From: Bordetella parapertussis
GTDB taxonomy: Bacteria > Pseudomonadota > Gammaproteobacteria > Burkholderiales > SG8-41
Reading direction: 5' to 3'
DNA: 57,288 nt
Assembly: GCA_945864585.1 (NCBI GenBank)
Contig: CAMBCF010000014.1
Location: forward strand, 1-57,288
Shown here one piece after another: positions 9,293 through 18,297 of this stretch (the stretch's first letter is position 1; each line of letters starts with the position of its first letter). Position numbers and translations under genes: made by a program. The notes below the pieces were generated by a model. That model searched no databases. It saw nothing but the letters and a program-made list of their open reading frames with translations, and was not told where the DNA came from.

Positions 9293-9424
9293 TGCTTGAT
9301 TCCAAACATCCGCCGGATCTTGGAGGGAATAACGAGCTGGCCTTTGACGGTCGATGAGTGAAATAGCCTTCACCAGGCGTCGGCGGACAATGTCTGTCAC
9401 AGAGCAAGTCGCGACTACTACAAC

Positions 9425-10885
9425 TCAGGCACTTGCCACCGCCTCCGCCCTCTTCAACCCAAGCTCATCAACCACCGCCTGCTCCACCACAGTGCCCTTG
9501 AAAAAGTCCGGGTTGTTGCCGGTGTGCAGACGTGCGGCGTTGGTGAAGGTGAACTCGCGGAAATCCTGATCGGTGACGAAGCCTTTTTCCACCATCTCAA
9601 ACGCTTCGGGAATCACTTCCCTGAAATCGGGCACGTCGAAATGCGTGAAGTCGGAACTGAACACCGGACGCAGCCGCACGCCCATACGCGGGTCGAAGGC
9701 CCACATCGTTGCGCGGTCGTCCGCTTCGCAGCCGAAGTAGAAGTTGCCGGAGAACACGGACCGGATATCCGCTTTTGAATTGACGCCCGCCGCTTCAAAA
9801 TCGTCGGTGACGTGCTCGGGCCGCGCGAGTTCTTCAAGACTGCACTCCGGACGGAATGCGTCGAGGTTATTCATGATCGCGTCGGCATTGGCTTTCAATC
9901 GCTGATCGCCATACTTTCCGATAAGCTGCTGTAACTCGGCAACATTCGTTTCATTCGGGTACTGCAAAGCGGTGCGCTGGCGTTTCTCCCAGTGTTCGAT
10001 CATGTCGCCGACCATTTGACAGGCCCAGCTCACGCCGCCTTCCATGAAGCCGAAATTGAGGCTGGGGTAGCGGCGCGCGACACCACCCAGGAAAACGCCG
10101 CGTGCGAAGGCGTGGTTGGATTCGGCGAAGTGGCCGACATGGTTGTAAGTGAAGTTGCTGATGGAGGCGCGATCCTGCCAGCGCGGGCTGCCCGAGTGTT
10201 GGGTCACTGCCACGCCAAGATCTACGCAGCGCTGCCACAACGGGTCGTAGTCATAGGGGCTGTCCAGCGCGATGGTGTCGCAGTACCAGGCGGCCTTGCG
10301 CGGATCGATGCCTTCCGCAGCGCTGGGGATGGCGCGCTCCTGGTTTCCGCGCAGCATGATCGCTTTGAATCCCAGCGTGCCTACCGCGTATTCCAGCTCC
10401 TCGATAGCGTCATCTGGCGTACGCGCGGGCAGGATGGCTACCGGCGCAAACCTTGCCGCAAACGGCGCGAACATGTCGGCCGTCATGCGGTTGTAGGCGC
10501 GCGCCGAGGCCCGTAGCAGGTCATCGTCGGCTATGCCATTGATGGTGAGCCCGAAGCTGGGATACATCACCGCGAAGTCAATACCCAATTCCGGCAGGCG
10601 CTCATTGAGCAGGGCCGGCAGCAGCGCCGTAGCCTTGTCGAGCGTATTGCTGGTCACACCCCACCAGATGGCGCGGCGCAGGCGATGGTGCTGGCGCACC
10701 TCCACAGTGGATCGGTACCATGCGTCATTCTGGCGCCACAGCGCCCGCATCTTGTCGACGGAACCGGGGCCGCCCGCTTCGCTCAAGTACTCGAGGAACA
10801 CCGGAATCGGCTCCATCCAATGGCCGTCGCCGTCGATCACCGGGTGCTTCAACCCGGCGTGGATTTCTTGTGCTCGATGCTTCAT
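9425..10885 (-). CDS. Amidohydrolase family 2 (ACMSD-like) protein
   Basis: This 486-residue TIM-barrel metal-dependent hydrolase or decarboxylase is of the amidohydrolase 2 family, which includes ACMSD and 2-hydroxy-acid decarboxylases. The N-terminal metal motif appears as VIDGDGHWMEP. Further metal or active-site segments are VTQHSGSPRW, NFGFMEGGVSW and the C-terminal FSSDFTHFDVPD. Family members often decarboxylate or hydrolyse aromatic ring-cleavage products. The ATG at 10885 has AAAGGAG upstream. The neighbouring Bug gene on its far side ends at 10919 on the same strand, so the two probably form one transcript. The substrate is unknown. Confidence 0.86.
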   Translation of the reverse strand: MKHRAQEIHAGLKHPVIDGDGHWMEPIPVFLEYLSEAGGPGSVDKMRALWRQNDAWYRSTVEVRQHHRLRRAIWWGVTSNTLDKATALLPALLNERLPELGIDFAVMYPSFGLTINGIADDDLLRASARAYNRMTADMFAPFAARFAPVAILPARTPDDAIEELEYAVGTLGFKAIMLRGNQERAIPSAAEGIDPRKAAWYCDTIALDSPYDYDPLWQRCVDLGVAVTQHSGSPRWQDRASISNFTYNHVGHFAESNHAFARGVFLGGVARRYPSLNFGFMEGGVSWACQMVGDMIEHWEKRQRTALQYPNETNVAELQQLIGKYGDQRLKANADAIMNNLDAFRPECSLEELARPEHVTDDFEAAGVNSKADIRSVFSGNFYFGCEADDRATMWAFDPRMGVRLRPVFSSDFTHFDVPDFREVIPEAFEMVEKGFVTDQDFREFTFTNAARLHTGNNPDFFKGTVVEQAVVDELGLKRAEAVASA

Positions 10886-10918
10886 GGTTACCGCTCCTTT
10901 TGCTAATCAACACACGCG

Positions 10919-11905
10919 TTACCTGGCTTGCAGACCGGCATCCCGTATCAATTTGGATAAGGTTGTGATTTGGGCGCGCAGGATCTTGTCGCATTCCTCC
11001 GGCGTAGTCGGCGCGGCAACAAAGCCGATGGCCTGCATCCGTTCCTTGACGTCGGGGAAGCCGAGAATACGCGCCATCTCTTTGCTGATCTGAGTGAGAA
11101 TGGGACGTGGTGTGCCGGCGGGCGCCAGTATTGCGTGCGATGTTTCGGGTTGCTTGAACTCGGACAGCAGCTCAGCCAGCGACGGCACGTCAGGCAGTAC
11201 GGGTGTGCGCCAAGGCGCGGTCATCGCCAACGGCACCACCTTCCCATCCTGGATGAAAGGCAGCGCCACGCCCAGCGTCGCGACGGTGTAGTGGACGCGT
11301 CCGCCCAGCACTTCGATCATCGCTTCCGGCCCGCCTTTGAACGCCACCTGTATAACCTTGATGCCGGCGGCGAGGTTAAAGCGTGCACCGCTCAAGTGGC
11401 TCGCGGATCCGGTCGAGCTGGAGCCAAAGATGAACTTGCCGGGCTGGGCCTTGGCGAGAGCGATAAACTCCTTGATCGTCTTGACGCCCAGCGCAGGCGC
11501 CACCACCAGCAGGTTTGCGCTGAACCCGATCTGCGTAGCGCCCGCGTAGTCTTTGAGCGGGTCGTAAGGCAGGCTAGGCTGCATTGCCGCGCTGATGGCA
11601 AAATTGGGCAGCGTGTAAATGAGCGTGTAGCCGTCCGGCGCGGCCCTGGCAACCGGACTCGCCGCCAGTAATCCGCTTGCGCCAGGCCGATTGTCCACTA
11701 TCACGGGTCGTCCCCAGCTCTCGCTCATTTTCTGGGCGAACATGCGCGCCAGCATGTCGGGCTGACTGGCGGCGGTGGTCGAGATCACCAGACGGATCGG
11801 CTTTACCGGGTAATTTTGTTGCGCCAGCGGAATACTGGGCAACGCCGCAAGCGCGGCACCTGTCAACACTGCGGTTGCGAAACTATGTCGTTGCGAAGCC
11901 TGCAT
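10919..11905 (-). CDS. Bug-family tripartite tricarboxylate receptor
   Basis: This complete 328-residue receptor has a signal peptide ending IPLAQQ. It is followed by YPVKPIRLVISTTAASQPD, IVDNRPGASG, a central VAFKGG loop (replacing the usual HVPYKG) and a typical C-terminal helix. The glycine loop after the first strand is TTAASQPD instead of PPGGxxD, which may alter ligand binding. It lies directly upstream of the amidohydrolase on the same strand (33 bp gap), so that enzyme may act on the imported ligand. Confidence 0.9.
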   Translation of the reverse strand: MQASQRHSFATAVLTGAALAALPSIPLAQQNYPVKPIRLVISTTAASQPDMLARMFAQKMSESWGRPVIVDNRPGASGLLAASPVARAAPDGYTLIYTLPNFAISAAMQPSLPYDPLKDYAGATQIGFSANLLVVAPALGVKTIKEFIALAKAQPGKFIFGSSSTGSASHLSGARFNLAAGIKVIQVAFKGGPEAMIEVLGGRVHYTVATLGVALPFIQDGKVVPLAMTAPWRTPVLPDVPSLAELLSEFKQPETSHAILAPAGTPRPILTQISKEMARILGFPDVKERMQAIGFVAAPTTPEECDKILRAQITTLSKLIRDAGLQAR

Positions 11906-12067
11906 GGCGCCTCCGTTCGAAAACCTAACCTAATATAGCACTGCGCCTATTTCCTCGCCAACACGTACCCGCATATTGGGTAAAAGCTATTCCGCCTATC
12001 GTTTCTGCCTGCGCGGTAACAGCAGTGTTGGCGAATGACCTGGGCGAAAACCGGAAGCGTTCAGTTC

Positions 12068-13789
12068 TCAGGCCGCCGCCACAAACAATTTGTCATAAGC
12101 CGCCAGCAGCGTCTGGTGCATGGCACTGCCTTCCATATCCACGCCCAGCGTATCCAGGCCGAAAAACTTTTCGCTGCGGTCAAGCAAGGCTTGCGCCTGA
12201 CGCACGGTTTCCTTGCCGTACAACAAATCCAGCGAACGCCGGTAATCGGCCGCCTTCCCCAGATTCATCAGGCTCTCAATGCAGCGGTATACCAGCCGCC
12301 GCTCCGGTTTCATTTCCTGAAAGTGATGTATCCAGTCGCAGCCTTCGCGCGTGGCATCTTCGTCGCCGGTGGCCAGCGCCAGCAGGGTTTTGAGTTCACC
12401 GATGCGCAGCTCTTTCCATACCGTATCCACCGGTATCGCGAGGCCGAGAATTTCCCATAGCGGGCGCTCGTCATTCAGGTTCAACGTTTGCAAATCGTCG
12501 AGCAGCGCCTTCGATTCGGCATCGCTTAATGCGGGCAGCCTGACCAGCGCCGGGCGTATCTGGTTGCCAACACTGTTGTTCTCCCACGCCAGATCTTCCA
12601 CCGGATAAATCTCGGACATGCCCGGCACCAGAATGCGGCAACTGTAGGCGCCCTGCTCGGTGAAATCCGCGACGTAGATATCCCTGCCCTCGGCCTTGAT
12701 GCAGTTGCACAGCCACGCGTAGTCTTCGGCAGTGGTGGTGCTGAAGTTCCAGTCGGCGAACGGAAAATCCGGCTTGTCGCCGAGGAAATTCCAGCTGATC
12801 ACGCCGCTCGAATCGACGAAGTGAATCTCCAGATTCGACGCCATGGTGATTTCATCCATGTCGAAACCCGGCTCGGGAAAACTCTCCAGCGCATCCAGCG
12901 CACGGCCTTGCAGCAACTCGGTTAGTGCGCGTTCCAGCGCCACCTGAAAGCGCGGGTGCGCGCCAAAGCTGGCAAACACACCCTGATCTTTCGGATGCAG
13001 CAGCGTTACGTTCATCACCGGGTAACGCCCGCCCAGCGATGCATCGCGCACCAGAATGCCGAAACCCGCCTCGCGCAAACCCTTGATGCCCGCGGCGATG
13101 CCCGGATAACGCGCAATCACTTCGTCCGGCACTTCGGGCAGGCACAAGCCCTCGCTGATGATGCGGTTCTTGATATTGCGCTCGAAGATCTCCGACAAAG
13201 CCTGACTGCGTGCCTCCATCATCGTGTTGCCCGCCGCCATGCCATTGCTCACATACAGGTTGCCGATGATATTGACCGGTATCCACGTCTGCGCGCCATC
13301 ACGCAGACGCGTGTAGGGCAGCGCGCAGATGCCACGATCCACATTGCCGGAGTTCAGGTCCACCAGCACCTGATCATCAATGTCACCGTCCGGGTTGTAG
13401 AATTTATGCAGCTCGGGATTGAGCAACGCTTTCGGCCACTTGCCATTTTTACTGGGCGCAAACCAGCGTTCTTGCGGATAGTGAACAAATGCGCGATTGG
13501 CCCGCGTCGCGCCCAGATAAAAATGCGTCCAGAAATAATGCGTATTCAATCGCTCAAAAAACTCTCCCAGCGCACTCGCGCGCGCCGCCAGTTGGGTCGC
13601 CCCCTTGCCATTGGCAAACAGCATCGGACATTCGCGGTCGCGCACATGCACCGACCAGATCGACTCCACCGGATTCAGCCACGAAGACTCATCCAGATGA
13701 AAGCCGCGCAACGCCAGCTTCTGCTGCATGGTGCGGATGGTTGATTCGAGTGAGGCGTCTTTGCCGGGGATGAAATTTTCGGTTTGCAT
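12068..13789 (-). CDS. ycaO: YcaO protein (OsmC-YcaO architecture of the E. coli type)
   Basis: This 573-residue homologue matches the E. coli YcaO family along its whole length. Recognisable blocks are ENFIPGKDASLE, NGKGAT, ASALGEFFERL, DRGICALPYTR, NIIGNLYVSNGMAAGNT, ASFGAHP and ILVPGMSEIYPVEDL. YcaO enzymes use ATP to phosphorylate backbone amides. The E. coli protein assists RimO in methylthiolation of ribosomal protein S12. I chose ATG 13789 because homologues begin at MQTENFIPG; the open frame extends 32 codons further without similarity. It is divergent from the MhpA-like gene. No precursor peptide gene is visible nearby, so a role in natural product synthesis is unlikely. Confidence 0.92.
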   Translation of the reverse strand: MQTENFIPGKDASLESTIRTMQQKLALRGFHLDESSWLNPVESIWSVHVRDRECPMLFANGKGATQLAARASALGEFFERLNTHYFWTHFYLGATRANRAFVHYPQERWFAPSKNGKWPKALLNPELHKFYNPDGDIDDQVLVDLNSGNVDRGICALPYTRLRDGAQTWIPVNIIGNLYVSNGMAAGNTMMEARSQALSEIFERNIKNRIISEGLCLPEVPDEVIARYPGIAAGIKGLREAGFGILVRDASLGGRYPVMNVTLLHPKDQGVFASFGAHPRFQVALERALTELLQGRALDALESFPEPGFDMDEITMASNLEIHFVDSSGVISWNFLGDKPDFPFADWNFSTTTAEDYAWLCNCIKAEGRDIYVADFTEQGAYSCRILVPGMSEIYPVEDLAWENNSVGNQIRPALVRLPALSDAESKALLDDLQTLNLNDERPLWEILGLAIPVDTVWKELRIGELKTLLALATGDEDATREGCDWIHHFQEMKPERRLVYRCIESLMNLGKAADYRRSLDLLYGKETVRQAQALLDRSEKFFGLDTLGVDMEGSAMHQTLLAAYDKLFVAAA

Positions 13790-14033
13790 AGTTGAATGGG
13801 GTGCTCGGTGGATTTGCAGGGGGCGCGATGGTGACATAGTTCGCTGGTGGAGGCCAGCACGTGGCTCGACGCTCACGACCGCCAAGTGGCGGCCGGCAGG
13901 TCACGCCTTGAAAAAACCTGGCGAGCGATTGAAACCGTGCCCGCAAACACAAGCGCTGATCGGCAGTCTTGTTGCGGCACGCGCGCCGAACGGTTCAATA
14001 GGTTGCAACATCCTATCCACGCGTCTATGCTTC

Positions 14034-15692
14034 ATGAGCAGCAAGGAGGCGCGTGCGCAAAAGCGGGCGGCGAAAAAAATGAAACCTGCGAATCACTACC
14101 CGGTGATCATCATCGGCGCCGGACCCACCGGCTTGATGCTGGCCAATCTGCTGGGCGTGTATGGTGTCGGGACACTGCTGATCGAGCGTCATTCCACCAC
14201 TGTGGGAGAGCCGCGCGCGGTGTCGATCGACGATGAAAGTCTGCGCGCTGTGCAAAATGCAGGCGCACTGAGCCGCGTGCTGCCCGACATCGTGCAGGGC
14301 TACGGCGTGCATTACCACGCGCTGAACGGGCAGGTGTTTGCGCGGATACTGCCGACCTCACGCGAGTACGGTCACGCCAAGCGCAACGCATTTCGCCAGC
14401 CGTTGTTTGAATCTGCCTTGTTCGATGCGCTCAAGCGCTTCCCGCAGGTGAGCGTGCGCATGAACCATGAACTGGTCGACTTTGCCGACGCTAACGACAA
14501 AGTTGAATGCACGCTCAGGCACGCGGAGGTCACGCGCCAGGTCACGTGCGACTGGTTGGTGGCCTGCGACGGCGGCCGCAGCGCGGTGCGCGAGAAACTC
14601 GGCATCCCGATGGGCGGCGCCACCTTTGCCGAGCGCTGGCTGATCGTAGATCTCACGCACCGGCAGGATGCGTTCCCGCACACCCGCACCTATTGCGACC
14701 CGGCGCGCGCAACCATACGGCTGCCCGGCCCGCACGGCACGCTGCGTTACGAATTCATGCTGCACCCGGATGAGGACGCCGAGCAGATGCTGGATGAAAC
14801 CCGCATCCGCGCTTGGATGCGCGAACGCGTCGCCAGCGACGCTGATCTGCCCATCGTGCGCAAGGTGGTCTACACCTTCCATGCCCGCATGGCTGCCGCT
14901 TGGCGCAATGGCCGCGTGTTCCTCGCCGGAGATGCCGCGCATCTGACGCCACCGTTCGCCGGGCAGGGCATGAATAGCGGCGTGCGCGATGCCTGCAATC
15001 TGGCGTGGAAGCTCGCCGCAGTGGTGCGCGGCGAACTCGGACCGCGTCTGCTCGATACTTACGCCGTCGAGCGCGCGCCTCACGCCTGGGCTCTGATCCG
15101 CATGGCTTTGCGCATAGGTTTCTTCATGCAGCCGAAGTCGCGCTTCTCAGCGATGCTCATGCAAGGCGCATTGCGCGTGATCAGCCTCTACCCGCCGGCA
15201 CGAGACTATGTGTTGCAGCTAAAGTTCAAGCCTAAGCCGCGTTTCCGCGCCGGCTTTTTCGTGCCGGATGCGGCGCCCGGCTCGTTGTCAAGTGAGGCGA
15301 TGCGTGCCGGCCAGCTCCTCGCGCAGCCGCAGGTGGAACTGCAAAGTGGTGAGCGCTTGTTACTCGACGAGGTGCTCTGCCACGGCCTTGTCTACATCGG
15401 TCGAAGTGCGCCGCCGGGCGTGCCTGCCGCCCTGCGCGAGGCGTTTGTGGGACTGCCCGTGCGTTTTGTTTTGATCGTGCGCAAGGATCACCTGTTTTTG
15501 CCTGACGCGCCGCAAGACAGCATCGTAGTGCGCGATTGCGACGGTGTGCTCGAAAGTCTGCTCAAACAGGCGGGTGCGCAAGCACTGCTGCTGCGCCCGG
15601 ACCGCTACGTACTCGCCTTCCTGCGCTCACCGGATTTCTCGGACGAGATTGCACAGGTGAAAGCACTCTTTGCGCAAACGCGGGCTGTATGA
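14034..15692 (+). CDS. FAD-dependent aromatic monooxygenase, MhpA-like
   Basis: This protein of about 552 residues is a class A flavin hydroxylase. It has the N-terminal dinucleotide motif VIIIGAGPTGLMLAN, the middle DG motif WLVACDGGRSAVRE and the flavin motif VFLAGDAAHLTPPFAGQGMNSG. A C-terminal thioredoxin-like domain follows. It resembles 3-(3-hydroxyphenyl)propionate hydroxylase (MhpA), which hydroxylates phenolic acids before ring cleavage. The usual ring-cleavage partners mhpB and mhpC are absent, so the substrate remains open. The start is uncertain: ATG 14034 or ATG 14079, the latter 7 codons before the FAD motif. An MFS gene converges on it from the right. Confidence 0.87.
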   Translation: MSSKEARAQKRAAKKMKPANHYPVIIIGAGPTGLMLANLLGVYGVGTLLIERHSTTVGEPRAVSIDDESLRAVQNAGALSRVLPDIVQGYGVHYHALNGQVFARILPTSREYGHAKRNAFRQPLFESALFDALKRFPQVSVRMNHELVDFADANDKVECTLRHAEVTRQVTCDWLVACDGGRSAVREKLGIPMGGATFAERWLIVDLTHRQDAFPHTRTYCDPARATIRLPGPHGTLRYEFMLHPDEDAEQMLDETRIRAWMRERVASDADLPIVRKVVYTFHARMAAAWRNGRVFLAGDAAHLTPPFAGQGMNSGVRDACNLAWKLAAVVRGELGPRLLDTYAVERAPHAWALIRMALRIGFFMQPKSRFSAMLMQGALRVISLYPPARDYVLQLKFKPKPRFRAGFFVPDAAPGSLSSEAMRAGQLLAQPQVELQSGERLLLDEVLCHGLVYIGRSAPPGVPAALREAFVGLPVRFVLIVRKDHLFLPDAPQDSIVVRDCDGVLESLLKQAGAQALLLRPDRYVLAFLRSPDFSDEIAQVKALFAQTRAV

Positions 15693-15717
15693 CGACCCTA
15701 TGTCCGCTAGATTTGAG

Positions 15718-16968
15718 TTAATAAAGCGCAGCTTTTTTATGGCGCGGCAAGGCAAGCGCAAACGGCAGCCCAACCAGTCCAATCAACAGGGATGCAAGCA
15801 GCGACCAGGTATAGTCTCCGGACATGTCGAACAGGCCTCCGCCCAACCAGCCCCCGAGAGCCATGCCGAGACTGGCTCCCACCATCTCGAAGGAGTAAAT
15901 TGAACTCAGGGGCGCCTTCTCGCCGAACAACTGGCGGTTAATGATCGGGAAGCCCACCATTTCGCCGCCGTAGCAGAGGCCAAAGATGACGGCAAACAGA
16001 TAGAAGGCCCAGGCTTCGGTGGCAAAAAATAAAATAATCACCGGCAGGCTCTGGCCCAGCAGCGAGATGCTGAGCACGGTGCGGCCGCCGAGCCGCTCAG
16101 CGAGGACAGAGAAAACGAAACGGCTGATCACCGAGGTGCCGGCGATGGTTGCGAGCACGCCTGCGGCCTCAACGCCCGGAATGCCCTTGAAGGTTGCCAT
16201 CGATACCACATGGGCGAGGATGACGGCATGTGCTACGCAGCCGATGTAGTGGATACTCGTCAACTGCCAGACCGTGCGCTGGCTGAGAATATCGCGCAGC
16301 CGCACCGGCGCTGGTTCGGATGTGCCGGGCGCGCGCGGCTTGTCGGGGATGTCCTCCGCGCCGTAGGCGGTCAATCCCTTTGCAGCGGGACTGTTGACTA
16401 TGAACATCGAAAAAATCGCCAGTAGGCATCCCACCACAATGCCGATAGTGGTAAAGGTGTTTTGCCATCCTCGCGTTTCCAACAGCCAGCGAAAGAGCGG
16501 CGCAAAAATCACCGGGCCGAGTCCCTGCGCCGCCCAATAAATGCCTAACGCGATGCCCATATGGCGATAGAACCATCGCGTCATGATCACCGGCAGCAGC
16601 ACACTAAATGCCGCATGCCCCAGTGAGCCGACAAATACTCCGTAAAACACATAAAAGTGCCACAGCTCCGTGATGGTGCCCAGGAGCACTGTGCCCACGC
16701 CGATCAGGACGGACGCCCCCAACATGAGTATGCGGGCGCCGTAGCGGTCTCCCAGCCACCCCATGATCATGACAGCAGGAAGTCCAACCAGGAAGGCGAG
16801 GGAATAGGCAAACGATATGTCGCCGCGCTTCCACCCAAACAGCTCGACCAGAGGATCGATGAAGACGGCGAATGAAGCAGTATCGGCGCGGCTGACAATG
16901 TTGAGCACGCACGACGCCCCTAAAATGACCCACGCGTAGTGAAAACTGTGTTTTTTTAGGTGTGCCAC
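15718..16968 (-). CDS. MFS transporter, monocarboxylate/OFA-like
   Basis: This 416-residue protein has twelve predicted hydrophobic segments and the MFS loop motif GWLGDRYGARIL between helices 2 and 3. The N-terminus HYAWVILGASCVLNIVSR is typical of the monocarboxylate and oxalate/formate antiporter branch. It probably moves an organic anion across the inner membrane. It converges with the MhpA-like monooxygenase, leaving only 25 bp between the two stops, so the two are not cotranscribed. The substrate is unknown. Confidence 0.88.
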   Translation of the reverse strand: MAHLKKHSFHYAWVILGASCVLNIVSRADTASFAVFIDPLVELFGWKRGDISFAYSLAFLVGLPAVMIMGWLGDRYGARILMLGASVLIGVGTVLLGTITELWHFYVFYGVFVGSLGHAAFSVLLPVIMTRWFYRHMGIALGIYWAAQGLGPVIFAPLFRWLLETRGWQNTFTTIGIVVGCLLAIFSMFIVNSPAAKGLTAYGAEDIPDKPRAPGTSEPAPVRLRDILSQRTVWQLTSIHYIGCVAHAVILAHVVSMATFKGIPGVEAAGVLATIAGTSVISRFVFSVLAERLGGRTVLSISLLGQSLPVIILFFATEAWAFYLFAVIFGLCYGGEMVGFPIINRQLFGEKAPLSSIYSFEMVGASLGMALGGWLGGGLFDMSGDYTWSLLASLLIGLVGLPFALALPRHKKAALY

Positions 16969-17189
16969 GGATGAGGGCGCTTTCGGGAGTTTTTGATTCT
17001 GCGGGGTGCTTCCACTTGCAGCGGTATATTAGCATTCAAAGTTTGCGCTGCCGTCCTGTGATGGCGAACCGGTGGCGTTTGACGCCGCGATCGCGCACCC
17101 GTGGTTCATTCTTCCGCCGCTGCGATAAAAAGCGTAACATTATTTATTGGAGATCGGCGCTACCATCCGCGATCTTGTCACGCCAGATT

Positions 17190-17351
17190 ATGAAATATCT
17201 ACTGATACTTTTATTGGCATGCCTCGCCGGCGTGGAATACTTTCACCACCGCTCGCACAGTCACGCGCAGCACGCGGTAACCGGCGCTACGCTGGAGGCA
17301 AAGGCAGAGGGCGCACGCGACTTGCTTCGCCAGCACCTCTATGGCCACTAA
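17190..17351 (+). CDS. Small secreted or membrane peptide, hypothetical
   Basis: This 53-codon frame starts with MKYLLILLLACLAGVEYF, a good signal peptide or single membrane anchor. A histidine-rich stretch HHRSHSHAQH and a polar tail follow. Codon use after the signal looks coding. It lies 61 bp upstream of the RIO kinase gene on the same strand and could be its leader partner. I recognise no family. It may equally be a chance frame, because no clear ribosome binding site precedes the ATG. Confidence 0.35.
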   Translation: MKYLLILLLACLAGVEYFHHRSHSHAQHAVTGATLEAKAEGARDLLRQHLYGH

Positions 17352-17412
17352 GCGTAAAGTGCTGTCCGCAGCGAGTATGGGTTAGAGCCACGCGGTAGCG
17401 TACAATGCCGCC

Positions 17413-18261
17413 ATGAAAACACCCAAACGACTGCAACCCCTGATCGACGAAGGCCTGATCGACGCGGTGGTGCTGCAACTGATGAGCGGTAAAGAGGCTG
17501 CCGTCTACGTGGTGCGCTGCGGGGGCGACACACTGTGCGCCAAAGTCTACAAAGAGGCTACCCAGCGCAGCTTCCGGCAGGCGGTGGATTACACCGAAAA
17601 CCGCAAGACCAAAAATAGCCGCCAGGCGCGCGCGATGGCCAAAGGCACCCGCTTTGGCCGGCAGGCGCAGGAGGCGGCCTGGCAAAGTGCTGAGGTGGAT
17701 GCGCTCTACCGTCTGGCTGCCGCTGGCGTGCGTGTGCCCGCGCCGCACAACTTTCTCGACGGCGTGTTGCTGATGGAACTGGTGACCGATGAAAATGGCG
17801 AGGCGGCGCCGCGCCTTAACGATGTGACGTTCACCCCCACCGAGGCGCGCGCGCATCACGCGATGCTGCTGCTGCAAGTGGTGCGCATGTTGTGCGCCGG
17901 CGTGGTGCATGGCGATCTTTCGGAGTTCAATATTTTGCTGGGGGCGGACGGCCCGGTGATTATCGATCTGCCGCAGGCGGTGGATGCCGCCGGCAACAAT
18001 CACGCGCAGCGCATGCTGTTGCGTGATGTGGTGAACTTGCGCGATTTTTTTGGCCGCTATGCGCCGGAGCTATTGCACACCGACTTTGGTCCCGAAATCT
18101 GGGACTTGTATCAGCGCGGCGAACTGACACCGGGTGCTGCACTCACCGGCGCCTTTGAACGCAAGCAGGGCGAAGTGGATATCGCCAGCGTAATGAGTGA
18201 AATCGATGATGCGCGCGCGCAGGAAGCGTCGCGTCTTTTGCGCATGCAGACAGTCGTGTAA
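17413..18261 (+). CDS. RIO1-family serine protein kinase
   Basis: This 282-residue bacterial RIO kinase has the ATP-binding region MSGKEAAVYVVRCG with lysine in LCAKVYKEA. Next comes the RIO flexible loop and the NRKTKNSRQARAMAKGTRFG segment. The catalytic loop HGDLSEFN starts at residue 166 and the metal-binding IDLPQ follows. Archaeal and eukaryotic RIO1 acts in ribosome maturation; the role of the bacterial members is less clear. The gene stands alone apart from the small frame at 17190. A Bug gene follows on the same strand after 36 bp. Confidence 0.93.
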   Translation: MKTPKRLQPLIDEGLIDAVVLQLMSGKEAAVYVVRCGGDTLCAKVYKEATQRSFRQAVDYTENRKTKNSRQARAMAKGTRFGRQAQEAAWQSAEVDALYRLAAAGVRVPAPHNFLDGVLLMELVTDENGEAAPRLNDVTFTPTEARAHHAMLLLQVVRMLCAGVVHGDLSEFNILLGADGPVIIDLPQAVDAAGNNHAQRMLLRDVVNLRDFFGRYAPELLHTDFGPEIWDLYQRGELTPGAALTGAFERKQGEVDIASVMSEIDDARAQEASRLLRMQTVV

Positions 18262-18297
18262 CAGTCAGACCACAGGTTTTAGATAGGGGGGTTCAAA

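Noticed and set aside
12068-13885. YcaO as part of a RiPP (thiazole/oxazole peptide) cluster
   Set aside because: The protein has the E. coli YcaO architecture and there is no precursor peptide, dehydrogenase or cyclodehydratase partner nearby.
14025-15083. Long minus-strand open frames opposite the MhpA-like gene and many other genes
   Set aside because: They are shadows caused by high GC. Their translations are rich in Arg, Ala and His and show no family motifs, while the opposite strand encodes clear enzymes.
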